64,000 bases of DNA from contig FWCC01000017.1 of the NCBI GenBank assembly GCA_900169235.1, positions 1-64,000 of the forward strand. The letters are read 5' to 3'. This DNA is from Zarea fungicola (lineage: Eukaryota > Ascomycota > Sordariomycetes > Hypocreales > Cordycipitaceae). The translations under genes and the position numbers were made by a program. The notes under the pieces are model-generated. The model had not been told where the DNA came from, searched no databases, and saw only the letters and a list, made by a program, of their open reading frames with translations. Positions 23,840 through 35,346 of this stretch are shown here, piece after piece (position 1 is the first letter of the stretch; every line of letters starts with the position of its first letter).

Positions 23840-24819
23840 ATGAAAGTAAAAACCAAACGTTTTTTGTTTTCCTCTTGTTTTTTATAAATTTTACTTTTTT
23901 TTCCCTCAGCAAAATTTCAAAAGATATGTGTCGTTCTGAGCGGGACAAAAAACATGACACACACACCTATGTGCTCGCGAATGAAATGAACGAAAGAAAC
24001 GCAAATGCCAGAAAAAGGGATATGACGGGGTTTACAAACTGCATTGTCCCTTTTTATTTTACATTTTGACTGGGAGAGAGAAACGAGGAAGAATTTCTTG
24101 TTTGCAAGAGATTCTTCCACAAACGCATTCTGGGATGGGTGGCTCCATTTTCCTTTGTTTTTCGGCATGAATGAAACGAATCGGGTCCATGGGCGAAAAA
24201 AATAAAAATCAACGGGGGTGGGAAGACCTAGGGGGGAAAGAATGAAGGAGTTTCCTGTAGGCAGCTTTTACCCCATCGTTTGTATCTGCTCGGGAGGCCT
24301 GTTTTCAGATATAGAATCGGGGCACAGGTGGCGGTGGGCTGTTGGTAGAACGAGGGAGATTTTGTTTCACATGTTTGAAATCTCCCGGGTTAAAAAGATA
24401 TTTTATAGCGCGAATGACAATTTATAAAAAAAAGGTTATAAAAATGAGCCATCTTCGGACTACCAGTGATCTATCTGGTCAGCAGCAAAGCTATTCATTC
24501 CACTTGAACGGCGGTGATTCAGGACGAGCCACCTGGGATGCAAATGTAATGAGCGGCTCGGTATACTGTAGTTGTATACTATGTAAATAAAGGCAAAGCA
24601 GTAGAATTTACCCAATCAAGGTTGAAAACAGGATGATATCATGACAAATGCATTAAGAAAGCAAAAACATCATGCAAGAACAAATGCCACTTCTACAACT
24701 CGCTTTCCTCTCAACTTCATATCTCGCTCTCTCGCTCGCTCACTCTATCGATCATGTCTAATGCAAAAAGATTATATGAATGCCCAAGAAAGAAAAAAAA
24801 AAGAAGCCCCTCATCTTTT
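23840..24819. other. convergent 3' flanks, AT-rich
   Basis: This lies between the ends of eIF3m and the PX protein gene. It has T-runs and AATAAA at about 24583 and no supportable ORF. Confidence 0.5.
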
Positions 24820-27800
24820 TCAGTCAGCCAATACTTCACGTAGCATAACCAAAAAGTTCTCCTTGAGCTTATGCACCTCATCAATCTTCGGCTTTACGGG
24901 CTCGCCCGCTCTGCGCCGCAAATGATGCTGCTGCTTCTGTCTCCTCCTCCTCTCCGCCTCAATGGGGTCCAGGTCGTCTTCCGCCTCGGCCTCCAGCTCA
25001 TCCTCCGAGTCTTCCTCCTGGTAATCGTTAAAGTCATCCACGTCCGCACGATCCAGCCCAAAGTCGGAGACGTCAAAGCTGAGCACCCCGCCGCCGACCA
25101 GCCCACCGGGGCCGGTGCCGCCGCCCGGCACAGCCGTCGAGGACTCGGCCGCCATCTTCTGCCTCGTCTTGTCATTGTGCCACTTCTTGCGCGATTCCTG
25201 CCACGCAATGAGCGCGTTAATCTCCTCGACGGCCTTTTCCTTGTTAATCACGCCGGCGCTGACACCACCCTCAAAGAGGGCATTAACATTGAGTTTGCCG
25301 TTCTTGGGACCCTTGCGTAGAAACTCCAGGATCCCCTCGATCCACCCCATGAGCTGCGTGAAGAGTCCATTGTCGTGCGTGTGGACTTCGTGCACAAACT
25401 TGTAAAAGTTGTGCTCGTGGCGCGCGCACAGATCGATAAAGGCTTGCACCGTCTGGTTTGGGTCTGCCGAGGCGTCCTGCTCGCGGCACTTGTCCACCGT
25501 CTGGATGATGTCGTCAAAGAATAGCGCAAAGTCAGAGACGCTGTTGTAGACGTTGGCAGACTTGTAGACGCGAACCAAGGGCTCATAAAAGATGGTAAAG
25601 AGATCGCGGAAGAGCTTGAGGGTAACGGGCTCCTCGACGAGGTTCAGCATCATGGCCTTGTCGCGTTGGCGGGTGTAAAGCTTGAGCAGCTGCTTGAGGT
25701 GGGAAAAGAGCTCCGCACCTTGCTTCAGCTCCTCATCAATGTTCTCAACGGCGTTGTTAAAGGCGACATAGGCATTAAAGAGTCGCTGAACCTGCTCGCC
25801 GCCCAGTTCGGGTTCGATAAGGTCGGATCGCAAAATGGTGACGATGATATCCATATTGTCATCCTCGGCTTCCTGGCGGATAGCGACCTTGATGTGTTCT
25901 TCGGCATTGGTATACTTTTGCAGCTTCTCAGTAAATACCGGATCGCCAACTTTGTTATTGATAATGTCGATAGACTTTTGGAAGCTGCGAATTCCATCAT
26001 TTAGTGTAAGAGAAAAGATGCGCTGGAGCAGCGATCTAGCACCAAACGGCTGGGCCATGAAAACATCCAAAATGCCAGACATGACGGCAGCCGGATTGGC
26101 AATGCGGATGACATTCTTGATGATGCTGTATGGGACGAGAGAGTGAATTCTGCGAGCCTGGGCAAATACCTCGGGAGAGTTGTCCTCGGCCAAGAAGAGG
26201 TGGTATATGACGGCGGCAACTTCAATCCGGAGCCACTCGGCAAACTTGCGATACTGAATGCTCAGATCCCCGATGGTCTTTTTCTCCTTGATTTCCTTGA
26301 AGAGCATGGTGAGACCATTGCGCTCCACAATGTCGCGGCGGAATCTGGAAAAGGTACATTATTAGCATAGTCACTGAGACAAAGAGGGGTTCAATTTCGT
26401 ACTGTTCCATGTACTCATCGAGCTCCGCAGCGCGCCTGCGAGCAATTTCGTAAAAGTTCTTTTGCTCTTCGACGCGCTTCTCATCCATTGCCTTTCGGCG
26501 CAGAATGTCATCGACATCCTCGTCGGAGAGTGTCACTGATTCTGTCATGAGAAACTGCTCCATGGCGACTGTGTTGGCGACCTGGGGGTTGTGGAGCATG
26601 GAGCGAATAAATGAACGAAGGGAAATGCGCTGCTTCTCGCGACCGAGAACGACGGTCTATTTGAAGATTAGCGCACGATTCACAGTTAGACATTCAAGAG
26701 ACCGAAAGGATATGAGCATACCTCTCCATTGGCAACGCCGTTTGGCGGGGTGCCCACTGACGTCGGGGTGCCTCCAGCCGCGGCAAGTCTTCCATCGGCA
26801 GATACGCGGGGCGATCCTCCGTTCCTGGGTGTATTGGATCGGAAGGATCGAATGGAGCGTGCGGCCCGGGGCGCAGCGGCCGGCGACAGTCTGGAAGAAG
26901 AGGATGAGGCATCTGGATCGACGTCGAGGCGAGTAAGGCGGGTCGAGACGGTGGAAACACTAGCCCCATCGTCTGATTCGTTTTCGCCAGCTCCAAAGGC
27001 CGAGAAAATGGCGGACGCCGTCGAGTTGGACTTGTTCTTGCGGGGCAGGCTGGGCAAGGCGCGGCCGGGGAGTTCGGTGCGGATGCGCTTGTGCAGGCGG
27101 GCGAAATCGCCGTAGCGGCGGGCGACAAAGTGCTCGAGCTCGCCCTTGCGCTTGACACGCAGGATAAACTCAGCATGTTTGTGTTGGCGGATGTTACGCT
27201 TGACCGAGACGATGCGGACGGCGGCGACGTTGACGTCCCAGCCGTTGATGTAATTGCCCTCTGGAATGGTGTGCATGACGCCGGTGTCAATGGCGTTGCT
27301 GTCGACAATGTCGAGCTCGGAGAAGCGGATGCGCTCCTCGAAACCAGAGGAGGTGCCGATGCCGGAGACCATCATGAGCTCAACCATTTTCTGGGCCTTG
27401 ATGGCGAGTTTTCTGCGCTTTGTCTCTTCGAGGCGGTCTTCGGAGGAGGATATCTGCTTGGTAGCAAAGGACTCAAGAAACTGTAGGTGGGGGAAGTGAT
27501 TAGTAGGCACCTTTTGGCGAAGAATGATGTGCTTCTAAAACATACAACTTGTAATTTATCTTGCCAAAACTCCTTCTCACGGGCCTTGTCGAGAAAGGGA
27601 AAGTCGCGGACATGGTTGACAAAGATGTAACGCAGAATGGGAAGCTCGGATTCCTGCGGGGAGACCTCGCCGTGCTCAGATCGAAAGGGTGCGCCGAAAC
27701 GTTGGAGGGCAGTTGGTGAATTGAGTTCATTGATTTCGTATATACTCTGCTCGGCCATGAGCTCGCGCTTGAGGTCTATCGTCGTCGGGGTTGGCGGGGT

Positions 27801-27995
27801 TAGTCTTTGTCTGTCTTGCGACGGTGTGATTGGGGTTCAGAGGGAATATCGTCTGTACTAACAGTGTTCCTGCTTTCCCGTGAGAGACTGTCCTGCGGGG
27901 GGCTGCTCTGGGGAATTTGTCTTGGTCATGGTCATCAGTGTACCGTCTTGGCCAACAGAGGCTTGGGCAAGAGGTTCTTGGTTGTCGGCGGCCAT
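24820..27995 (-). CDS. PX domain and DUF3818 lipid-binding protein
   Basis: Five exons on the minus strand (27995-27863, 27775-27546, 27480-26722, 26656-26403, 26344-24820) encode 966 residues. The first exon was added because the frame continues upstream of a later ATG as the family-typical YLKRELM. Order: an N-terminal PX-associated (PXB-like) region (about 45-170), a PX domain from about 197 with RRYGDF and LPSLPRK, a Ser-rich insertion (about 272-374), the last PX helix, then a long DUF3818 helical region (about 400-810) and an acidic-basic tail. The layout matches budding yeast YPR097W, a phosphoinositide-binding protein linked to lipid distribution. Membrane lipid binding is known for the family; the precise role here is inferred. 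Confidence 0.88.
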
Positions 27996-28604
27996 GGTGT
28001 GAATGAGGTGAGGCTGAAAGGCTTGTAGTGGTTGGATGCGGGCGTTGTCAGCCGTACAGCTGGGTTTTCTCCCGCGTCAAGTGACGCTTTCAGGACTATG
28101 CCGCAGGAACCGGAGGATACTAGCAAAAAATCGGCAATGTAAATGACAATAGTGTAAAAGGAAGCCAAGGCAGGAAAGCAAAAGGGAAAAGAAAATATGC
28201 AGGGCTGGCAATGACGGCAGCACGACGCGCGCTGTTGTAGGTGAGGTACCTAGGCGAAGTACCTGGCAACGACGGCACCAATGGTGGCCAAACAGGTGAT
28301 ATAGGAGCAGCGCCAAGAACAACGGGGATGACAGCAATAATATAGCCGCCTGGGGGGGATGAGGACAAGGCCTGTGATCTTGCACGCACGATAGAGGTAA
28401 TTAGGATGAGAGAAGAAGGGAGAGGAAAAATTGGGCGACAGCCGGCGAAGAATCGGCGAGTAATATCTGGGAAGGCTTCGTCGTGGGACAAGCCGAGAGC
28501 GAGCCGCTGCTGATCAGCGTCACAGGCGGACGGCGTTCGTCACTTGAGCCACCAGTCAGTCACATTTGGTACTAACTGCCCAGCATTTCCAGCACCGCCA
28601 GCGG

Positions 28605-28639
28605 CCAGCACCCAGCACCCAGCACCCAGCACCCAGCAT
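28605..28639. repeat. 7-bp minisatellite, CCAGCAC x5
   Basis: There are four perfect CCAGCAC units and a fifth ending in T. Related CCAGC words flank the array on both sides. Confidence 0.85.
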
Positions 28640-28818
28640 CCAGCGGCCCAGGTCACTCCCTGCCATCTGCTGGACCCCGCCCAAAGACCCCAGCGCTCCA
28701 GCTGCCCCTCAATGATGTGGCTGGTTGCGCACAACCATGCCGCATCTCGGTAGGTCCGCCGCTGTACTCTGCCGTTGGTTAGGCTAGTGCAGAGCCACAC
28801 CAGTGGGCATGATTGGGG

Positions 28819-28848
28819 GGCTTTGCCGGGCTTTGCTTGGCTTTGCTG
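28819..28848. repeat. 10-bp tandem repeat, GGCTTTGCxx x3
   Basis: Three adjacent 10-bp units (28819, 28829, 28839) differ only at the last two positions. Confidence 0.8.
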
Positions 28849-29657
28849 GGCATGCTCCGCCGGTTGTACTTTTTCTACGGTGCTGTCGGGCAACTTTGCA
28901 AGTCGGAATTACATACAGCAATGCCACTGTAACTCCTCGATTCATCAAATCAACACCATGTATCCCTTTACTTCAATAACGAGACCGGCAAGAGACGTAC
29001 CATGCTGACGTGGATGCATTCCCTCTTCCTCCCCTAGATTTGTCCGCTCGCTTTCCCCTGCATCTCCGTCCCATTACCTCTGTAGTATTGCATTAGTGCC
29101 ATTGTCCATCTGACAGCTCGCTCCTATGACGTCTTCGTGCAAACTTGGCGCCTGTCATTAAAGCGCTCCTATCATTGGCTTACGCCTACATATATCCGTA
29201 TTATAATAGTCCGCATCACACTTTCTTCAACAATTTTATTAGCGTCAACCGGGATTAAAAATTAATTTTATATATCCCTTTCATTAACTACCAAAACATC
29301 AAGCACCCCGACAAGTAGCCACATTTGATCCATGCTTGACCAATTCTTTTAGACTCCTTTAATTCTGTGTGCATTACCTTTTAATTCTGTGTTTATTTTT
29401 ATGCCTCCAATTCGGGTTTGTTCAGTGGCTTGGCATGCATTACGTGCCGCCCTTGGCAAACGAGGCTGTGCCAAACTGCAGAGTGACAGGGAATCGTCGT
29501 CAAAAACCGAGGACCTAGCATTGTTTGCACTACCGCCAATGCTACAAACGACTATTGAGTTTACTGTAAGCTTCAGACCATGCACTCGTTTTATTTACTT
29601 TTTTATTTTATTTTTGTTTTTAGCCGTTGAACGCGGCTGAAATCTGCACTCTTCTTT

Positions 29658-31232
29658 CTACAAGTGGTACACAAAATCAGGCGCCTTGTCACCCGTCTTG
29701 ACCTTGCGATTATCCTCCTTCTCACCCGACAAATACTTCTTCTTCTCCTGATTCAACCGCCTCAAGTACAGCCACTTCAACAGAATGATGACCTGAGAGA
29801 GTCCCAGCGCGCCCACCGAAAACACATTTCCAAGCTTGTACGGCGCCTTGCGGTAAATCTGTCCGGCCACGATGCCCGCCGAGTTGCCGATGCTCAGCTG
29901 CACACCCGTCGCCGTTGCCCGCCGATAGTGCGGCGCCACGTTGACATTGAGCCATGCCAGGTTCAGCCCAGGCCCATTATACACGGCCACGGCGCACAGA
30001 AACGTGCCCAGAAACTTGATCCCGTTGCTCGTCGGGCAGATGATGAGAATGTACCCAATGATGCCCGGCACGTTGGCCAGCCACAGAAACGGCCCACGGA
30101 TGCAGTAGTGGTCCGAGATAAACGCAACCGACAGAAACGCGAGACCGCCAAAGATGTACACCGGGATGCTGAGATACTGCGCCTGGATCGATGTGTAGCC
30201 CATACTGACAATAATGGATGGCAGGAATGTGCTGAAACCGTACAGGAGAATATCCTGGCAGAACTGAATGGCGCCACTATACAAAAGAGGGTTTTGTCTG
30301 TTAGCCACATTTTTTTTTTTCAAAAGTACACATTGGGATGGCGGCACTTCTCTGGTGACATACCTCAGATACAACTTGGGATCCTTCAGGCCGATGCGAA
30401 TCTCCTCCCAGCTAAACTCCTCGCTGCCCATGTACTGCGCTCGCTGGATCGCCCGCACCTTCATCATGCGCTTCTCCTCGTCCGTCAGAAAATACGCATT
30501 CGACGGGTCGTTTGGCAGCCCAAACCACACCAGCGGCGCAATCATCATCGAAAACAGGCCCTCGATGATGTACACCCAACGCCAGCCCGCCAGCCCCGCC
30601 ACGCCGTGCATCTTGAGCAGTGCAAACGCCAGCAGGCCGCCAAACGCTCCCGAAATCGCCGTGCACACGAAAAGGTACGAGACGCGAATCGCCTGCTCCT
30701 GTCGCTTGTACACCATGGTCAGGTACAGATTCAGCGCGGGGAACAGGCCGGCCTCGCACGCGCCCAGGACGAGGCGCACGGCGTACAGCCCGGCCACGTT
30801 GTGGACCAGGCCCGTCAGCACAGTGCACAGCGACCACACGACGCAGAGCCCCGTGAGGAGGATGCGCGGCGTCATCCACTTCATCATGATGGCCCACGGC
30901 GGCTCAAAGGCGACGTACGTGGCGTAGAAGATGGAAATGGCCGTCGCAAACGCCTCGGGCGAGGCGCCAATGTCGGCCGGCATCCCGGCCACCTTGACAT
31001 TGCCAATGTTGCTGCGGTCGAGGAAGCAGGTGAGGTAGAGGAGCATGATGATGGGCACAAAGTACAAGTCCAGCTTGAGCAGGAGCTTGCGCTCGGCTTT
31101 GGCGTCAATCGTCTCGATGCTGCCAGCGCCTTCGTCTACATCGACCTGGCTGGTCTGGTCCGCTTTGGCGTCCGACATTGTCTTTTCCAGAGCGACGTCT
31201 GAAGGGTCGGACACAGAAGGTGTATGTGCCAT
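29658..31232 (-). CDS. MFS transporter, Dal5/allantoate permease family
   Basis: Two exons (31232-30364, 30276-29658) give 495 residues. The intron is 87 nt, has no stop and keeps frame, but its GTATGT donor, TATAG acceptor and poly-A tract mark it as an intron. Removal restores the family-typical LYLSGAIQFCQD. A charged N-terminus is followed by about 12 membrane helices between residues 60 and 470. LDRSNIGN in the first helix-loop is the hallmark of the anion:cation symporter (ACS) family. Members carry allantoate, ureidosuccinate, nicotinate, pantothenate or small peptides, so the substrate is open. Its closeness to a Zn2Cys6 regulator and a cyclic-amide hydrolase suggests uptake of a nitrogen-containing ring or ring-opened compound (inference). 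Confidence 0.88.
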   Translation of the reverse strand: MAHTPSVSDPSDVALEKTMSDAKADQTSQVDVDEGAGSIETIDAKAERKLLLKLDLYFVPIIMLLYLTCFLDRSNIGNVKVAGMPADIGASPEAFATAISIFYATYVAFEPPWAIMMKWMTPRILLTGLCVVWSLCTVLTGLVHNVAGLYAVRLVLGACEAGLFPALNLYLTMVYKRQEQAIRVSYLFVCTAISGAFGGLLAFALLKMHGVAGLAGWRWVYIIEGLFSMMIAPLVWFGLPNDPSNAYFLTDEEKRMMKVRAIQRAQYMGSEEFSWEEIRIGLKDPKLYLRYVTREVPPSQCVLLKKKNVANRQNPLLYSGAIQFCQDILLYGFSTFLPSIIVSMGYTSIQAQYLSIPVYIFGGLAFLSVAFISDHYCIRGPFLWLANVPGIIGYILIICPTSNGIKFLGTFLCAVAVYNGPGLNLAWLNVNVAPHYRRATATGVQLSIGNSAGIVAGQIYRKAPYKLGNVFSVGALGLSQVIILLKWLYLRRLNQEKKKYLSGEKEDNRKVKTGDKAPDFVYHL

Positions 31233-32184
31233 GATATATATTCCGAAATTGGAATAGCAAATGTTGTATTTACCTCTTTTCGAATATGAGCTTGTGCAAA
31301 ACTCCAGAAATGGGAAAATGAGTAAAGTGGGCTTATAAGTAAACCGAAGAGAGCATCACTGTTGATGCTTGCAACCCCATGGGGTAAAAAAAAAAAAGGT
31401 AGCCATCATGGCAGTGGGCCGTCCCGTCTTATAAACGAAAACATGTTGGCCCGTCGTAGCAATGTACTTCTTGTTTCCCCACGGTTTGGCTGTACTTCTC
31501 CTTCCCCAAAACAGTCAAAGACGACTGGTTTGCGATATCTGGCCATCGACATCAAGGATTGTGTGGATCTTCAATACGCCACCAACGTCTTTGGCGTCGG
31601 AGTGCTTCACCGACGCTAAACCACTTCCTGCACAAGTTTGAGGGGATTTGCTAATAAATTGCCATTTACCGTTCTGATATTATGGGTCTCAAGCCTATCT
31701 GCGATTCAGGCTCAACACGGCAGTGAAAAAGGTTCCATGGTACCCATAAAGTGAGCTGAGGTGTTTGATAGCAACGGGCTACTTCCCCGTGGCGAACTGT
31801 TTACATCAATACTAATCAAACAGAGCATGATACTGCCAGAGAGATACATGGAGTGCACCTTCTAGAATACATCGCTTGGCCCGAGTCCGTAACAGTCGAG
31901 CAGCAAGACCCATGTCTCTGTATGCTAAGCGAGTTTGGCAAATTTGAAGCTGACTGGATTTGTCCAAATCTTCATGATACTTTATGTTTTTTTGGTTTTT
32001 GTCCTTGTGGATCTACTGTGTAAGTGCATTTATTATTACAATGAGGGTGCTTTGCGCCCTCAATTCGCACCGCCTGCACTAATCAAAAAACTTTGGCCAA
32101 AAGCTCTGGCCAACATCGTCAAATAGACAAGCGCGGGTGCCCATGTCACAAAAACCGTGGCCTCCACTCAGCCTTCTACAACTT
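31233..32184. other. intergenic interval, transporter promoter
   Basis: It holds the transporter promoter (minus-strand TATAAG near 31335, about 100 nt before the ATG, plus a GATA-type TGATAG near 31758) and the 3' flank of the Zn2Cys6 gene. No gene is seen. Confidence 0.5.
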
Positions 32185-34733
32185 TTATGTTGCCTGCATC
32201 TGATGCTCCTGTGCCAGGTCCAATTCAAAGTCCATTGTCGGATACGCAAACCCTTCCTCCCATAGCCCAAAGTCCATCCCTGCGCTCGCGCCTTCCTCAT
32301 AAAACGGCTCAGCCAGCGTCTGCATATCAATGATGGGGAACCTGGGCGGATCGGTGTCCCTCCCCGAAACGCCTCCCCCCTCGGCAAACGACGACCATGT
32401 CCACGGGTTCGCGGCTGCAAACGCCGCCCTGCCCGCCTGATCAGCCGTGGTGCTGGCTTGTTCCGTAAAGGGCATTGTCGTCGTGGTGGACATCTGTGCC
32501 GGCGAGGGCTGCTGTGTGAGGCCAGCGGGCAGCGCCGCGTAGTCGCTCGTCATCACCGTGGAGAGCAGCCGCGTCAGGTGGTCGCATCGGGCGCCGATAT
32601 GACTGTTCCCCCGCTCGGCCATGCCCCGGAGGAGCGCCAGGCCTGTGTTCATGGCCGACAGGTGAGCTGCGTTGATGGGAAACGCCGCGCAGACCATGAC
32701 AAGAACTATCGTTGCAGAGAAGATGTGTTCTCCATCCATATAGCCATATGTAGCTACCGAAGTTTGTGTTAGCTCAAAGGTCTCACTCCCGTGTCAGAAC
32801 GGTAAACTCTTCTTGCAATTCTTTTCAAATTTGTAAACTTACCGACGAGGTCTCTCTGGGCAGCAATTGCCATGATATTGATGTTGTCGAGTGCGGCACC
32901 GATGCATACCTCGATGACTTTTACCGTCGTCTGCGACAGACCAGCCTTCCAATCCGTCTCCTTCACCAGCAAGTCTTGGCTGCTGCTAATCAGCGCCAAC
33001 CTCTTCTTGACAACATGAAACAGCAGCGGCCGCACAGTCATGTTGATGCACTGGTAGTAGTGCGCCAGTGTGCTCACGCTCTCGCGTCCGAGGCTGAGGG
33101 TACTAGGATCAAAGCGCAGGCCATGTGGGAGCTCGCTGTCCCAGTTTGACAGGGAGAGCATGATCCTCTGCACCGAAGCCATGAGCGTCTTCCCCGACCT
33201 CGCTGTGGCATTGTTGGTCTTGCGGTATATCTGCGTGTGAATCTCGCCCAGGATCCGCGACAGCTTTGTGTACTGCCGGAGGACAATGGCCGGGCAGTAC
33301 TCCGGCTCCGATGGCAGCCGGCAGGGGAGCTGGGCGCCAATATCCTCGTCCTGGATCGTGATTGGGTTACCCGACTTGACGGACAGGATGCGGTCCATGC
33401 TGTACACCGACCACCACACCCGCCGGCGGCGCTCTTTGGCTGCGTCTTCGAGCATCGTCGTCGTCGACAGGCCACTGTCGAGGGGGCTGCCGCCGCCGCC
33501 GCCGGCTGGGGAGATGCCCTCCACCTCGTGGTGCAGGCCCAGCGAAACGGCCATCCGGAGCGCCCGTCCGATGAACTGAAACGCTGCATCCCGTCTGTTC
33601 ATGTTTTGCAGAAAGTACCCGGCCAGAGCGAGTGTCTCGACGCAGAGCAAGGATCCCTCCTCGTGCGTCTCTGGCAACAGGCTCAGTGCCTCGACAAAGT
33701 ACGCAAAGCCTGGTGGCCCTCTAAAGTCCACCCATTGATTTACCGAGTATAGCTGGCCAAAGGCCAGTACAAGGAGTAGCTTTGCATACAGCAAGCATGC
33801 CTCGCGGTCTGTGGCATCGGGCAAACCGTTGTACGCCTCGAAGAGAGCGCTCTCAAACTCTTCCTTTGACACGGTAAAGGCAAAGATTGGTCCAATGAAG
33901 CTGTATTGCGCGGCAAAGAAGCGTCGTGCAATATGTAGTGGGGGTAATCGGACGTGCTGGTTAAAGGTGCGCTTTTTGGACGGCAGAGTCCCGGGCTCGA
34001 AGAAGTTGGGACCAATATCAAGTCCTCCTTCCTCATCGCCAAGGCCAGTCACTTTGCTCACATTGCGTAGAAATGTGTCAGAGGATGCTGGTCCTTGGAA
34101 ACCTGTCAAAATAACTGGTTAAATCTTCAAACGGTCTCAAGTCTTCTTTATTGTGTCTGAATGTATGGCTTACTCGTTGATGGTTGATAGAGACTCAAGT
34201 GGTTAAAGGATTCCAGTAAAGGCTCTTCGTCTTCAAAATCTTCATATTCTTCCTCGTTTGTGTTTGATGCCCCCTTATATTTAATTGGTATTGGAGTTGT
34301 TGCAGTTGCACCATGATTTTCTGCGGTTTTCGTCGTTAATTCTTGCTCTCCAGCCGAGACGTGCTGGCACTCACTATCAATGGCTTTTGCTTTCCGTTCC
34401 AGCTCTCTTAGATATCTATAAAAAGCCATTAGCATTTCTAAACCTTTGTTCACAAGGACGACAAGAAAACTTACGCTTCATTTACCAAGACCTTTCGCGC
34501 CCCTTCGTATACACATAGCAGCCCACTATCACGGCATCGTGAGCATGACGGCTTGTCCTTGGAGCAGTATGAGCGACGGCTTCGGCAGTTGAGGCATCTA
34601 TATCAAATTATCAGTCATTATTCAGCATGGCAATTCCAGCTCAAAGATACTCTCATCTTTACGGAATCGCATGTACGTACGCTACTGGCCGTAAGGTTCC
34701 TGTCTCTGAAGCTGATGAAACCTTGGATGCCAT
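32185..34733 (-). CDS. Zn2Cys6 fungal-specific transcription factor
   Basis: Five exons (34733-34681, 34597-34475, 34415-34174, 34102-32843, 32753-32185) encode 748 residues. The zinc cluster is split from the start codon by an intron. It has Cys19, 22, 29, 36, 39 and 46 (C-x2-C-x6-C-x6-C-x2-C-x6-C), followed by an ELERK coiled segment. The middle region (about 160-420) matches the fungal-specific regulatory domain with FFAAQYSFIGPIF and ALRMAVSLGLHHEV. The C-terminus is acidic and aromatic, a plausible activation region. The last exon is supported by the family-typical YGYMDGEH. It is divergent from the oxoprolinase-type gene and is a good candidate local regulator of it and of the transporter, which is an inference from position. 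Confidence 0.88.
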
Positions 34734-35084
34734 TGTCTTTGATGGCTAGCGAACTTCATTACCCCACGTCCAACAGCTCTAGACCAGGGCAGTTGGTATT
34801 TGGGGAAAGCTCCACAGATGAAAGTCGGTGGGGAGAATCGCCCAGGTACAACAATGAACCTCTTGTTGACTTTTTTTTCCTTCTTCTCCTGGTTGTCCGT
34901 CAGAATCTTGTCATGTTTCTGATCGGCAACTACATCGGCGACCCACGCCTACAGAGGAAGCAACCCGGTGGTGGGATGCGCGCCCGCGGTGAGCAACCCC
35001 GACTCACACATTGTGACCCCCGCAGTTTGATAGGCAGCGGCTAATTGTTACTAACTAGCAGATGGGAGCACTTCAGGTGATGAT

Positions 35085-35100
35085 CTGGTGGTGCCACCAG
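35085..35100. promoter_or_regulatory. palindrome CTGGTGG-TG-CCACCAG
   Basis: Perfect 7-nt inverted arms surround a TG centre. It lies about 250 nt before the hydrolase ATG and 350 nt from the regulator ATG. The symmetry suits a dimeric DNA-binding protein. No direct evidence of binding exists in the sequence. Confidence 0.5.
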
Positions 35101-35251
35101 AGGTGCGTGTGGAGCTGTCCGCTCGCCCCCGGACTTGGGCCTCCGTTGCCGATTTATTCTACTTCCATAGTGCCGGGGTTGCTGGCCGTCACCAATTCAG
35201 ATGCCAAACATTAAGAGGCATCCCAAGATGAGGCATCCGGTGTCATTTCGT

Positions 35252-35258
35252 TATAAAA
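35252..35258 (+). promoter_or_regulatory. TATA box of hydrolase gene
   Basis: TATAAAA lies 95 nt before the ATG at 35347. Confidence 0.6.
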
Positions 35259-35307
35259 TGCCGTTCGCCGGCCCTTCATTGGATGAGAGCGGCACACTTA
35301 TACCCTC

Positions 35308-35338
35308 TTATCACACATCACCTATCATTTGAAGATAG
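35308..35338. promoter_or_regulatory. cluster of three GATA-type sites
   Basis: TTATCA (35308), CTATCA (35322) and AGATAG (35333) each fit HGATAR on one strand. They sit between the TATA box and the ATG, so they may lie in the transcribed leader, which weakens the case for AreA/NIT2 binding. Confidence 0.35.
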
Positions 35339-35346
35339 CAGCAATC

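Larger units (their letters stand above)
27996..29657. other. intergenic interval with two minisatellites
   Basis: It holds the promoter of the PX gene and short tandem repeats at 28605 and 28819. The stretch 29150-29300 is AT-rich and promoter-like (TATAATA near 29200), but no ORF follows it. No gene is seen. Confidence 0.5.
34734..35346. promoter_or_regulatory. shared divergent promoter, regulator / hydrolase
   Basis: These 613 bp separate the starts of the Zn2Cys6 gene and the hydrolase. They contain a palindrome at 35085-35100, a TATA box at 35252, TGATAG at about 35028, and three GATA-type words at 35308-35338. Several CGG/CCG words also occur, the half-sites usually bound by Zn2Cys6 proteins. 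Confidence 0.5.

Noticed and set aside
29664..31202. 512-codon plus-strand ORF opposite the transporter
   Set aside because: It mirrors the transporter frame; composition is Arg/His/Gln-rich with no domain. It is a codon-bias shadow of the real gene.
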